Shown here: one piece after another, positions 51,877-59,961 of the stretch
How positions within the stretch are numbered: the stretch's first letter is position 1
Layout: every line of letters starts with the position of its first letter
Assembly (NCBI GenBank): GCA_964581115.1
Contig: CAZOMY010000001.1
Location: 248,001 to 312,000, forward strand
Direction of reading: 5' to 3'
Length of the DNA stretch: 64,000 bases
Source of the DNA: 2-02-FULL-55-14 sp964581115
Lineage (GTDB): Bacteria > Bacteroidota > Ignavibacteria > UBA10030
Notes under the pieces: generated by a model
What the model was told of the DNA's origin: nothing
The model's input: the letters and a program-made list of their open reading frames with translations, nothing else
Database searches by the model: none
Program-made: the position numbers and the translations under genes

Positions 51877-53937
51877 TCAACGAACGACGGCGCCCGACGC
51901 GATGGCCCCATCGACGGTGATGAGCTTCAGATTACCGTCGGCGGCGTTCGCCGCCAGCAACATGCCGCGAGATTCCTGCCCCATCAGTCTGGCCGGCTGA
52001 AGATTGGCCACGACGACCACCTGCTTGCCGGTGAGTTCCTCCGGACGGTAATGCTTCGCAATGCCAGCCAGGACCTGCCGCTCCTCCCCGCCGATCGAAA
52101 CGATCAGCCTCAACAGCTTCTCCGACTTGGGAACGGGTTCCGCCGATACCACGGTAGCAACACGCAGGGACACCTTCTTGAAATCGTCGATCGTGATCAT
52201 CGGCTCAGGTGCCGGGGTGGTGTCGGCAGGCGCGGAAGGCGCAGACAGGTCATTCATCATGGTCTCGATCGCTTGGTCTTCGATCTTGTTGACGAGGATC
52301 TCCGGCTTCGGCAGGGCACGGCCCGGCGGAACAGGGTCGATCCCTGCCCGGTCCCAGACGACGGCGTCGCTCGGGTCTCCCAGTTGCCTTGCCATCTCCG
52401 CTGAGATCATCGGGATCACCGGACGCAATAGGATGCTGAGGGCACGCACGGTCTGGAGCGAGATCGAGATGGTCGTACCGCACCCCGAACGGTCGGTCTT
52501 GACCGTCTTCCACGGCTCGCTGTCATTGAAGTACTTATTGGCGGCGCGCGCCACCGCTACGGTCTCGGCCACCGCCTCTCGGAATCGATAGGTCTCGTAC
52601 AGATCTCCGATGACAGACGGGGCGCGCTCGAGAAGGGAGAGCATCGACCGGTCCCGCTCGTTCAGTTCAGCTCGTTGGGGCACGATGCCGCCGAAGGACC
52701 TTGCCGTAAACGCAAGCGTCCGATTCACGAAATTGCCGACAATGTCTGCCAGCTCATTATTGATGCGCGCCTGAAAATCCTTCAAGGAGAAGTCGCTGTC
52801 CTTCGTCTCCGGCAGTGTTGATGCGAGCACGAAACGCAGCGCATCGGCCGGGAAGAACCTCAGAAAATCCCGAAGGTCGATCCCCCATCCCCGGCTCTTC
52901 GAAAACTTGGCACCCTCGAGGTTCAAGAACTCGTTCGCGGGCACATTCTCCGGCAGCACATAGCGGTCCGGATGATGATCATTCCAGGCCATGAGCATGG
53001 CTGGAAAGACGATGCAGTGAAAGACGACGTTGTCCTTGCCGATGAAAGCGACGTACTTCGTCGAATCGTCCTGCCAGTAGTCCTTCCACGCATCCGGCCT
53101 GCCCTGCTCCTTGGCCCACTCGCGACCTGCCGTTATGTATCCCAGGACCGCGTCGAACCAGACATAGATGACCTTGTGCTCATATCCCTGGACTGGAACC
53201 GGTACCCCCCACGACAGGTCTCTCGTCACGGCCCGATCCTGGAGTCCTTCCCGGAACCAACTGTCACAGTATCGCTTCACCGTCTCACGCCATCCATCAC
53301 GCAGGTCCCGCTCGGCGATGTACTGCTGGAGGCGCTCTTGGTACTCCCCGAGGGGGAAGTACCAATGCGATGTCGGCCGGACCTCCGGCTTGGCGCCGCA
53401 GAGCTTGCACCGCGGCTCGATCAGGTCGACCTGGTCAAGCCAGCTTCCGCATTGTTCACACTGGTCGCCTCGCGCTTTGTCGTAGGAGCACACCGGACAG
53501 GTGCCTTCCACATAGCGATCGGCGAGGAACATGCCGTCGTTCGGGCAAAACAACTGCCTCTCTTCGCGTTCGCGCAAGATGCCGTCACGGTGAAAGGCCG
53601 TGAAGAACTCGCGGGCCGTGACATGATGCTCCGGTCGCGAGGTCCGGGAATAGACGTCAAAGCTCATCCCGAACCGGCGAAAGGCTTCTTCGTTGTCCGG
53701 ATGGTAGCGGTCGATGATCGCCGTCGGCGTCGTGCGCTCCTGCTCGGCGCTCACCGTGATCGCCACACCGTGCTCATCCGACCCGCACAGGAAGAGCACA
53801 TCGCGACCTTTCAGCCGTTGATAGCGGACATACATGTCCGCCGGAAGATAGGCTCCTGCGAGGTGGCCGAGATGGAGGTAGCCATTCGCGTACGGCAGAG
53901 CCGCCGTGACCAGGATCCGGGAAGCGTGACGCGTCAT
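51877..53937 (-). CDS. metG: methionyl-tRNA synthetase
   Basis: Class I aminoacyl-tRNA synthetase (686 residues) charging tRNA-Met in the cytoplasm. HIGH-type motif LHLGH in NGYLHLGHLAGAYLPADMYV; KMSKS-type motif KFSKS in LNLEGAKFSKSRGWGIDL. Four cysteine pairs in the connective peptide (FCPNDG, CPVC, CEQC, CKLC; about 130-185) form zinc knuckles. The C-terminal 110 residues are an EMAP/Trbp111-like tRNA-binding domain (FKKVSLRVATVVSAEPVPKS; ANLQPARLMGQESRGMLLAA). It overlaps the delta'-like gene by 4 bases (ATGA). Confidence 0.97.
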   Translation of the reverse strand: MTRHASRILVTAALPYANGYLHLGHLAGAYLPADMYVRYQRLKGRDVLFLCGSDEHGVAITVSAEQERTTPTAIIDRYHPDNEEAFRRFGMSFDVYSRTSRPEHHVTAREFFTAFHRDGILREREERQLFCPNDGMFLADRYVEGTCPVCSYDKARGDQCEQCGSWLDQVDLIEPRCKLCGAKPEVRPTSHWYFPLGEYQERLQQYIAERDLRDGWRETVKRYCDSWFREGLQDRAVTRDLSWGVPVPVQGYEHKVIYVWFDAVLGYITAGREWAKEQGRPDAWKDYWQDDSTKYVAFIGKDNVVFHCIVFPAMLMAWNDHHPDRYVLPENVPANEFLNLEGAKFSKSRGWGIDLRDFLRFFPADALRFVLASTLPETKDSDFSLKDFQARINNELADIVGNFVNRTLAFTARSFGGIVPQRAELNERDRSMLSLLERAPSVIGDLYETYRFREAVAETVAVARAANKYFNDSEPWKTVKTDRSGCGTTISISLQTVRALSILLRPVIPMISAEMARQLGDPSDAVVWDRAGIDPVPPGRALPKPEILVNKIEDQAIETMMNDLSAPSAPADTTPAPEPMITIDDFKKVSLRVATVVSAEPVPKSEKLLRLIVSIGGEERQVLAGIAKHYRPEELTGKQVVVVANLQPARLMGQESRGMLLAANAADGNLKLITVDGAIASGAVVR

Positions 53938-55058
53938 GTCGATCGGGTGGGACTGGCGATGAGGCCGCGCAGGGAGAATGCGAGCGTGGTCAGAACAAGT
54001 GGAAGATAGACATTCTTGCGAAGATCGGCAATCGACGCTTCGACCGCATTGAGCGCATCAGCCAGCCGTCCATGCGGGAATCGCTTGATGAACGCTTCCA
54101 TCGGTTCGTCCCGGCGATGCGTGGGCACCTCGACCCCCGACTGCAGGAACATCGCATCCCGGACCCAAGAAGCCAACACCCCCAGCCAGGTTTCGACGTC
54201 GCGACGGTCGGTCGCGGAGAGGCGCTCAAGCTCCGCTGCCAGCTCCAGCGTCCTGCTCCCCAACGCCAGTCGAAGAAACCGGACCGCCTCGGCGCGTTCA
54301 TTGGCCACATCCGTGCCGATGAGCTCGCGCGCGCGACGATAGCTTCCGTCGGCCATCAGCGCCAGCGCGAACGCCTCACCGGCCTCGACGCCATCGCGGG
54401 TGCACAACGCCGACGCGATCTCTTCATCGCTCAACGGGCTGCACTCGATCTGCTGTACGCGCGACAGGACGGTCTGCGACAATCGCTCCCGGAAGGCGCT
54501 GGTCAGGAGTAGAATGGCGTTCGGCAGCGGCTCCTCGAGCGTCTTCAGCAACGAATTCGATGCTTCCTGATTCATGGCCTCCGCTCCGAGGATCAGGAAG
54601 ATCTTGAACCTTCCCTCGACCGGCGAGAGCGATGCTTCGCGCTTCAGGTCGCGCACGCTGTTGATCTTGATGAATGTCGCCCTGGCGATCTCGACCGGGT
54701 GATACGGATCGCGCCCTTTGGTGCGCAACTGATTCCGCACCTGCTCGACCGCATCCTCGGGAAGCTTCGCCATGGGATCGTCACCCGGCTCCTCCCCCTT
54801 GCCGACCGGCAAGGGCATGATCACGCGAATGTCGGGATGCGTCAGGTCGTCCGTCCGAACGCAACTTGTACAGCCTCCGCATGACGACGGTGCTCCCTCG
54901 CGACACTGCAACGTCCGCGCGAACTCGATGGCGAGCGCGTCCTTGCCGACCCCCTCGGGGCCGTAGAACAGATATGCATGGGCCACGGACTTTCGCTCGA
55001 TCGCCCGCTGGAGGAGTTGTTTGACCCTCGATTGTCCGATGATCGAATCCCAACCCAC
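53934..55058 (-). CDS. holB: DNA polymerase III delta'-like clamp-loader subunit
   Basis: AAA+ protein of 374 residues in the clamp loader that places the sliding clamp on DNA. The GTG at 55058, 1 base after the BamA-like stop, starts the conserved GWDSIIGQSRVKQLLQRAIE; a TTG at 55103 inside the preceding gene is less likely. P-loop FYGPEGVGKDALAIEFA; zinc-binding cysteines CREGAPSSCGGCTSC; sensor region EAMNQEASNSLLKTLEEPLP. It keeps a GKD variant where ATP-binding subunits have GKT/S, consistent with delta' rather than tau/gamma. Coupled to metG. Confidence 0.88.
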   Translation of the reverse strand: MGWDSIIGQSRVKQLLQRAIERKSVAHAYLFYGPEGVGKDALAIEFARTLQCREGAPSSCGGCTSCVRTDDLTHPDIRVIMPLPVGKGEEPGDDPMAKLPEDAVEQVRNQLRTKGRDPYHPVEIARATFIKINSVRDLKREASLSPVEGRFKIFLILGAEAMNQEASNSLLKTLEEPLPNAILLLTSAFRERLSQTVLSRVQQIECSPLSDEEIASALCTRDGVEAGEAFALALMADGSYRRARELIGTDVANERAEAVRFLRLALGSRTLELAAELERLSATDRRDVETWLGVLASWVRDAMFLQSGVEVPTHRRDEPMEAFIKRFPHGRLADALNAVEASIADLRKNVYLPLVLTTLAFSLRGLIASPTRST

Positions 55059-55059
55059 G

Positions 55060-57090
55060 TTAGAATGCCTGTCCAATGCCGAGGTGGATGATGCCCCCTG
55101 CAAATGTCTCGGGGAAGAACCTTCGATCGGAGATCCAGCGGTTCTGTGCCGCTTGAGGGTCGTAGACCTTCATGCCAAAATCGATGCGGATCGGTCCGGC
55201 GACCGTGTTATATCGGAGTCCGAACCCGGCGGCCAGTGCAAGTTCGCTCGCACGAACCTTGTCGGCTCTCGACCAGACGTTGCCCGCATCGCCGAAGAAG
55301 ACGAACGAAAGCTTCCGGAGGTCCATGAACAGGAATTCTCCTGCGTTCTCGAGGGGGTGCAGTCTCGCCTCCAAACTGGCTTCGATGAGTGCATTGCCCC
55401 CCTTTGCCGGGTCGAGTATCGCCCCCAGCTCACGCGCCTTCCAGCCGCGAACGCTGCTGCTCCCGCCGGCAAAGAATTTCCGATAGATCGGCACATCCGC
55501 AGGGGAGTCTCCGTACAGTTCCGCTGCACCGACACGCAATCGGGCCGCCCAGATCGTTCCGCGGGGGTCGCCGGGATCAAGATAGTACTGACCCAGAAGG
55601 ACGAGCCGAACGTACTGCGAGAATGGGACCTGGGTATCGAGGACCCCGCGAATGAGCCGAGGAAGCTGTCCGGCTTCCTCGAACGTTATCGACTGGAATG
55701 ACCCCTCGGTCGGCGCGAACAGGTCATTCCGGCGATCTCGTTGGAGTGTCAGGGTCAGGATGGAGTTGAATTGACGCTCGTAGAGGTCGGGGAGTGTCGT
55801 GTCCTGTTGCGTCACAACGCTCCGAGGATCGCTCCATTCCAGGTTCCAGTCGGCGAACAGACGCGTGAACGTTGCCGTCTGGGCCGTGACGCCCATTTTG
55901 GTCCTGAGAACGGGTACGTAGTACTCTTTTTGCTTGTCCCAGATGCCCGACAACGAACCGGTGAGACTCACCTTGTTGCTGAAGAAGTACGGCTGAATGA
56001 TCTGGGTGGTGACCTCGGCCTTGGTCACGAGGTCAGGGTCCCGCGTGGCATCGGCGCTGAAGATCTTCTGAAGGCTGGCACTCGAAAACGACCGCAGCGA
56101 CAGGCGAAGCGAGGTCGTCAGGTTCCTGGCATCCCCGAGGAAGCTTCGATGCTGATAGCCGAGTCCTGCGAGAACGTTCAGGACATTGTCCTCGTCGTTG
56201 ATACCGATCTCCGGGGCCAGCTCTTGGAACGACCGGGTGCGGACGGTGACACGCGTGGGGATGGCAACGCGTCCGGTCGACTCGGCCGGGGCGGCATTCT
56301 CGATGCGCGTGGCATCGAAGATCCCCAATCGGTTCAGCAGACGTTCACTCTCGATCTTCTGCGACTCACTGTACAGGTCCCCTTCGCGATAGTCGAGATG
56401 GCGGCGCACGACAGCCGGGTCCACCATCTCCAGCGAATTCGAGTCGGCGACGACCTCGATGGGTCCGAAGGTGTACTGCGGTCCCGGTTCGAACTCGAAA
56501 CGGACGACGAAGCGCTTGCCGGACGGCTGTTCCACCGCCTGTTTGGTGACCGCGTTGACATTCACGTAGCCGTAGTTGGAGAACAGGCCGATCAGGCGGC
56601 GAAACTCCGACTCCACGGCCGAGAGGATCAGCGGCTGGCCCGGGGCGATGAGGGCACCCGACCGGATCTCCTCGCGCATCGCCGGGGGCAGGTCGCCTAC
56701 CCCGCCCAGCACGACTGTATCGATCGTCGCACGCGGACCCTCGGCGATGCGGAAGACGATCGCAACACGATCGGCCGTGAACGTCAAGGAGGTATCGATG
56801 GCGGCACCGTGGAAGCCCTGGTCGTCGTAGAATCGCCGGAGAGACCAGAGGTCGGACTCAAGCACCAGAGGGTCAAAATACTGCGGCGGGCTGCCGATCT
56901 CCGAGTTGATCTTCGTGTTCAGCCATTTCCAAAATGCCCAAGGGGTCTCTTGCGACTGGATAACGGACCGCAGTTCCTCGTCGCTGAACGAATCGGCACC
57001 TTCGAAGACGATCGAACCGATCTCGCGCTGAGCAAGCATCGGCGACGTGACGAGGAGGAGCATCGCAAGAACGCGGGGAAGGGTGTTCAT
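55060..57090 (-). CDS. Omp85 family outer-membrane assembly protein (BamA/TamA-like)
   Basis: Outer-membrane protein of 676 residues. ATG 57090 gives a signal peptide (MNTLPRVLAMLLLVTSPMLA); an upstream start would lie inside the terminator hairpin at 57100-57135. Three POTRA domains fill about 20-290 (REIGSIVFEGADSFSDEELR; PRATIDTVVLGGVGD; YTFGPIEVVADS). The barrel follows and carries the Omp85 L6 loop signature FFAGGSSSVRGWKARELG near residue 550, ending in GGIIHLGIGQAF. BamA normally has five POTRA domains, so this shorter protein is closer to TamA or a secondary BamA-like paralogue. Confidence 0.88.
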   Translation of the reverse strand: MNTLPRVLAMLLLVTSPMLAQREIGSIVFEGADSFSDEELRSVIQSQETPWAFWKWLNTKINSEIGSPPQYFDPLVLESDLWSLRRFYDDQGFHGAAIDTSLTFTADRVAIVFRIAEGPRATIDTVVLGGVGDLPPAMREEIRSGALIAPGQPLILSAVESEFRRLIGLFSNYGYVNVNAVTKQAVEQPSGKRFVVRFEFEPGPQYTFGPIEVVADSNSLEMVDPAVVRRHLDYREGDLYSESQKIESERLLNRLGIFDATRIENAAPAESTGRVAIPTRVTVRTRSFQELAPEIGINDEDNVLNVLAGLGYQHRSFLGDARNLTTSLRLSLRSFSSASLQKIFSADATRDPDLVTKAEVTTQIIQPYFFSNKVSLTGSLSGIWDKQKEYYVPVLRTKMGVTAQTATFTRLFADWNLEWSDPRSVVTQQDTTLPDLYERQFNSILTLTLQRDRRNDLFAPTEGSFQSITFEEAGQLPRLIRGVLDTQVPFSQYVRLVLLGQYYLDPGDPRGTIWAARLRVGAAELYGDSPADVPIYRKFFAGGSSSVRGWKARELGAILDPAKGGNALIEASLEARLHPLENAGEFLFMDLRKLSFVFFGDAGNVWSRADKVRASELALAAGFGLRYNTVAGPIRIDFGMKVYDPQAAQNRWISDRRFFPETFAGGIIHLGIGQAF

Positions 57091-57099
57091 GGAAGGCTT

Positions 57100-57135
57100 G
57101 ACACAAACAACAATGCCCAGCGCCAATCGCCGGGC
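57100..57135 (-). terminator. intrinsic terminator after the DUF2795 gene
   Basis: Minus-strand stem GCCCGGCG / CGCTGGGC (57135-57128 with 57122-57115, one wobble) with a 5-base loop, followed by the T-rich tail ATTGTTGTTTG. It sits between the DUF2795 stop and the BamA-like start. Confidence 0.6.
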
Positions 57136-57182
57136 ACGTGGTTCAGAACGCCAAGGACGCCGCCGTACAGCGTCTGCAGCGC

Positions 57183-57407
57183 TCAGTACTCCTTGTCGTC
57201 TTCGAAGAAGAAATCTTCGTCGGTCGGATAGTCCGGCCAGATCTCTTCGATGCTCTCGTACGGTTCGTCCGTGTCCTCAAGCTCTTCCAGATTGGCCACC
57301 ACCTGGGTCGGAGCTCCGGTGCGGATGGCGTAGTCAATCAATTCATCCTTGGTAGCCGGCCACGGCGCATCGTCCAGATAAGCGGCCAGCTCGATATTCC
57401 AGATCAT
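57183..57407 (-). CDS. DUF2795 family small acidic protein
   Basis: Cytoplasmic protein of 74 residues. ATG 57407 has GGAGGA just upstream and starts the conserved MIWNIELAAYLDDAPWPATK, continuing DELIDYAIRTGAPTQVVANL; earlier start codons are not conserved-looking. The C-terminal third is strongly acidic (YESIEEIWPDYPTDEDFFFE). The family is widespread in FCB bacteria but has no known function. It follows the M23 peptidase gene by 13 bases and is likely co-transcribed with it. Confidence 0.88.
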   Translation of the reverse strand: MIWNIELAAYLDDAPWPATKDELIDYAIRTGAPTQVVANLEELEDTDEPYESIEEIWPDYPTDEDFFFEDDKEY

Positions 57408-57420
57408 GTCCTCCGTCTCC

Positions 57421-58389
57421 TCATTCGCGCCCGGTCCGGTCGGAAGGCCCGCCGAGGACTCCGGCAAGGTCATCGTCGAAAGGAACGTCGTCGAGGAAAT
57501 ACTCCAAGGGATTCTGGGCGATGCCGTTGAGTCGAACTTCGTAATGGAGGTGGGGACCGCTCGACAGTCCCGTGTTCCCCGAGCGGGCGACCAGATCGCC
57601 CCGCCTGACCGCCTGTCCTTCCCGAACCAGCACCTTCGACAAATGTCCGTAGACCGTTCGGTAGGAATACCCGTGGTCGATCTCCACCATGATCCCCAGC
57701 CCGCCAGACCGGCCCGAGAATGTCACGATCCCGTCTCCCGTCGCATAGACCGGCGTCCCCACATCATTGGCGATATCAAGTCCTTCGTGCGGACGGTAGT
57801 AGTTCAAGATCGGGTGCAGTCTCAGCCCGATGCCGCGGCGTGAGTAATAACCCTCCATCGGTCGGATCGCAGGCAAATGTGCGAACCGGGCTTTGTTCGT
57901 TTCAAATTGCTTCGAGATATCTCGATAACTGGTCATCTGTAAGTTGAGTTCCCGCTCGGCCGCCCCGACGGACTGGCGCAATCGATTAAGCAAGGCGTTG
58001 ACATCCGGACTTGTAGCAAAATCCACCTCATCGACGGTCCCTCCCACGCCCGCCCGACGCTCATCCTCGGAGATCTGTGGCAGGTCCGCCAGCAGACGCA
58101 AGTGGTTGCCATGGCTGTTGATATCGGCGAGTCGGCCTTCCAAGATCTGGATACGCCGCGTGACCATCTCCAACTGTTGACGCAACACGCGGTTCTCTTG
58201 TTTCATGAGATCCGTGCGCGTGAACCCAAGCGACCAACGATCGCCCGTCCGCTCGTTCACCTCCATCGCCCCAAGCAACAAAGCGATACCGACCACGAGC
58301 CCCCATGCCAGAAGGCGCGTGCGGCCCCACTTCAGCTCCTCGAAGGTAAGCGTCTTGCGGGAAAAGGTATAGAGTCGGAATTGTCTCAC
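57421..58389 (-). CDS. membrane-anchored M23 family peptidase (LytM domain)
   Basis: Zinc endopeptidase-like protein of 322 residues. A cytoplasmic start, one membrane segment (LLAWGLVVGIALLLGAMEV), a long coiled coil (about 55-165) and a C-terminal M23 domain. Metal ligands are in HPILNYYRPHEGLDIA (HxxxD) and SSGPHLHYEVRLNG (HxH), so it should be catalytic, cutting peptide cross-links of peptidoglycan. A coiled coil before LytM resembles division- or shape-associated hydrolases. It has its own promoter (58451-58479) and a palindromic leader. Confidence 0.92.
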   Translation of the reverse strand: MRQFRLYTFSRKTLTFEELKWGRTRLLAWGLVVGIALLLGAMEVNERTGDRWSLGFTRTDLMKQENRVLRQQLEMVTRRIQILEGRLADINSHGNHLRLLADLPQISEDERRAGVGGTVDEVDFATSPDVNALLNRLRQSVGAAERELNLQMTSYRDISKQFETNKARFAHLPAIRPMEGYYSRRGIGLRLHPILNYYRPHEGLDIANDVGTPVYATGDGIVTFSGRSGGLGIMVEIDHGYSYRTVYGHLSKVLVREGQAVRRGDLVARSGNTGLSSGPHLHYEVRLNGIAQNPLEYFLDDVPFDDDLAGVLGGPSDRTGRE

Positions 58390-58409
58390 GGGTACGGGAG
58401 CGTCGCACG

Positions 58410-58430
58410 CACTTCACCCGCGGTGAAGTG
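58410..58430 (-). promoter_or_regulatory. palindrome in the leader of the M23 peptidase gene
   Basis: Perfect 9-base arms (CACTTCACC 58410-58418, GGTGAAGTG 58422-58430) separated by CGC, lying between the promoter and the start codon at 58389. It could be an operator downstream of the start site or an mRNA hairpin. Confidence 0.5.
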
Positions 58431-58450
58431 TGCGTCTTTTGATTTTCGTG

Positions 58451-58479
58451 AAATTACCTAGGTTTCCACCTTTTGTCAA
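58451..58479 (-). promoter_or_regulatory. strong sigma-70-like promoter for the M23-DUF2795 unit
   Basis: Minus-strand TTGACA (58479-58474), 17 bases, TAATTT (58456-58451). The -35 is perfect and the spacing ideal. It predicts a leader of about 55 bases containing the palindrome at 58410-58430. Confidence 0.7.
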
Positions 58480-58563
58480 GGTGATCCGTGGCTCAAAAGG
58501 GCTGATTTTACATAGGATGTCGCCGACGGAGCATGGCTAAAACGATGACACGGTGGGCCCGGA

Positions 58564-59571
58564 TCACTCAAAATCGTGCTCGAAGTAGTCGATGGCGCGC
58601 TTTCCTTTTGAGCGCTCTTGAATGGCAGAGTCCAGACGGCGCGAGAATTCCTTGGCAGCATCGTACCCGTAATGCTTCAGCAGGTAATCCATCGCAATGA
58701 CCTCAACGATGACGGTGATGTTCTTCCCTGGGAAGATCGGCAAGCGGATGTAGGGCGTCTCGACGCCCATGACCGGTACGTGCTGGTGGTCCAGACCCGT
58801 CCGAGTGTAGTCGGCATCCTTCTGCCATTCCTCGAGTTCGACGATGATCTCCACCCGTTTCTGAAAGCGGATCGAACGGATGCCGAAGATCGATCGGATA
58901 TCCACAAGGCCCAGTCCCCGGATCTCCATGAAGTGCTTCACGACGTCGGATCCCGACCCCATGAGAATACCTTCCCCCTTCCGGGTTACCATCACGACAT
59001 CGTCGGCGACAAGCCGGTGGCCCCGCTCGATGAGGTCGAGAGCCACTTCGCTCTTGCCGATGCCCGACCGGCCGGTCAGCAACACGCCGATCCCGTAGAC
59101 GTCGATGAACGACCCGTGAACGGCCGTCTGCGGAGAGAATTGGTCGTCAAGGAAGTCGCTCAAGAAGTAAACGAACTTGGTCGTCTCGAAGGGGGTTTGC
59201 AGCACGGCAACTCCGGCCTCCGACGCGAGGCGCACGAGGTCGGGATCGAGCGAGTTGCCGTTCGTCACTACGATGCAAGGTAAGTCGAACTGCAAAAGTG
59301 TCCGGAACGCCTTTCGTCGTTCTTCTTGCGAGAGGTGCTTCAAGTATCGGATCTCGGTGTTCCCGAAGATCTGCACGCGATTGTATGTGAACAGCTCAAC
59401 GTATCCCGCCAAGGCGAGCCCAGGTCGATGGAGATTCTTGTCGCTGACCTCGCGCTCCAAACCAGCACCGGCGTTCAGATGCTGTAAGTGGAGGCGGGTG
59501 CGATTCGCCTCGTAGAGGAATCCGACCGTGATGCTTTTCTTTCGAGTTTCTTTCAGATGTTCCAGGGTCAT
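58564..59571 (-). CDS. hprK: HPr kinase/phosphorylase
   Basis: Bifunctional enzyme (335 residues) that phosphorylates or dephosphorylates the regulatory serine of HPr. The N-terminal domain (1-130) is followed by the catalytic domain with Walker A LLTGRSGIGKSEVALDLIER, the VADDV strand, and the HprK signature MEIRGLGLVDIRSIFGI near residue 205. The C-terminal region keeps IRLPIFPGKNITVIVEVIAM. Length is standard. No PTS gene lies in the window, so the partner HPr must be elsewhere. It follows the hpf gene by 12 bases. Confidence 0.95.
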   Translation of the reverse strand: MTLEHLKETRKKSITVGFLYEANRTRLHLQHLNAGAGLEREVSDKNLHRPGLALAGYVELFTYNRVQIFGNTEIRYLKHLSQEERRKAFRTLLQFDLPCIVVTNGNSLDPDLVRLASEAGVAVLQTPFETTKFVYFLSDFLDDQFSPQTAVHGSFIDVYGIGVLLTGRSGIGKSEVALDLIERGHRLVADDVVMVTRKGEGILMGSGSDVVKHFMEIRGLGLVDIRSIFGIRSIRFQKRVEIIVELEEWQKDADYTRTGLDHQHVPVMGVETPYIRLPIFPGKNITVIVEVIAMDYLLKHYGYDAAKEFSRRLDSAIQERSKGKRAIDYFEHDFE

Positions 59572-59583
59572 GGGGGCTCCGGC

Positions 59584-59916
59584 TCAGAGTTTCTCCCGGA
59601 CGCGTCGGACCTTGGCCCGGTCGCGACGATGGAGGCGTTCTTTGTACTTCTTGAGCTGTGTCGTCAGCTTGGCAACGGCGCCGTCGATCGACTTGTAGAA
59701 GTCCGAACTTGACGCTTCGCCGGTCAGTACGGCGTTGTAGACCGAAAGGTTGATCTCTGCCAACTTCGCGCTGTTACGCGCCTTTTCGAAATGCAGGATG
59801 ACCTCCGCCTTCAGAATGCCGTCGTAGTACCGCGTCAGGTGCTGGACGGCCGCCTCGGCGTAGGCGTTGAGCGACGCATGCGCTTTGAAATGACGAGAGG
59901 TGACGGTGATCTTCAT
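59584..59916 (-). CDS. hpf: ribosome hibernation-promoting factor, short form
   Basis: Ribosome-binding protein of 110 residues that inactivates idle ribosomes at low energy. The N-terminus MKITVTSRHFKAHASLNAYA and the strand AEVILHFEKARNSAKLAEIN match the HPF/RaiA fold, and SIDGAVAKLTTQLKKYKERL is the second helix. It lacks the C-terminal dimerisation domain of long HPF. Encoded between the Xer recombinase and hprK genes. Confidence 0.9.
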   Translation of the reverse strand: MKITVTSRHFKAHASLNAYAEAAVQHLTRYYDGILKAEVILHFEKARNSAKLAEINLSVYNAVLTGEASSSDFYKSIDGAVAKLTTQLKKYKERLHRRDRAKVRRVREKL

Positions 59917-59961
59917 GACGGGCTCCTTTGCTTGCAGTGAGCGGCCATGGTGAACAGACCA

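Noticed and set aside
55741..57231. Plus-strand open frame opposite the Omp85 gene
   Set aside because: Shadow frame with biased composition; no start signal or motif.
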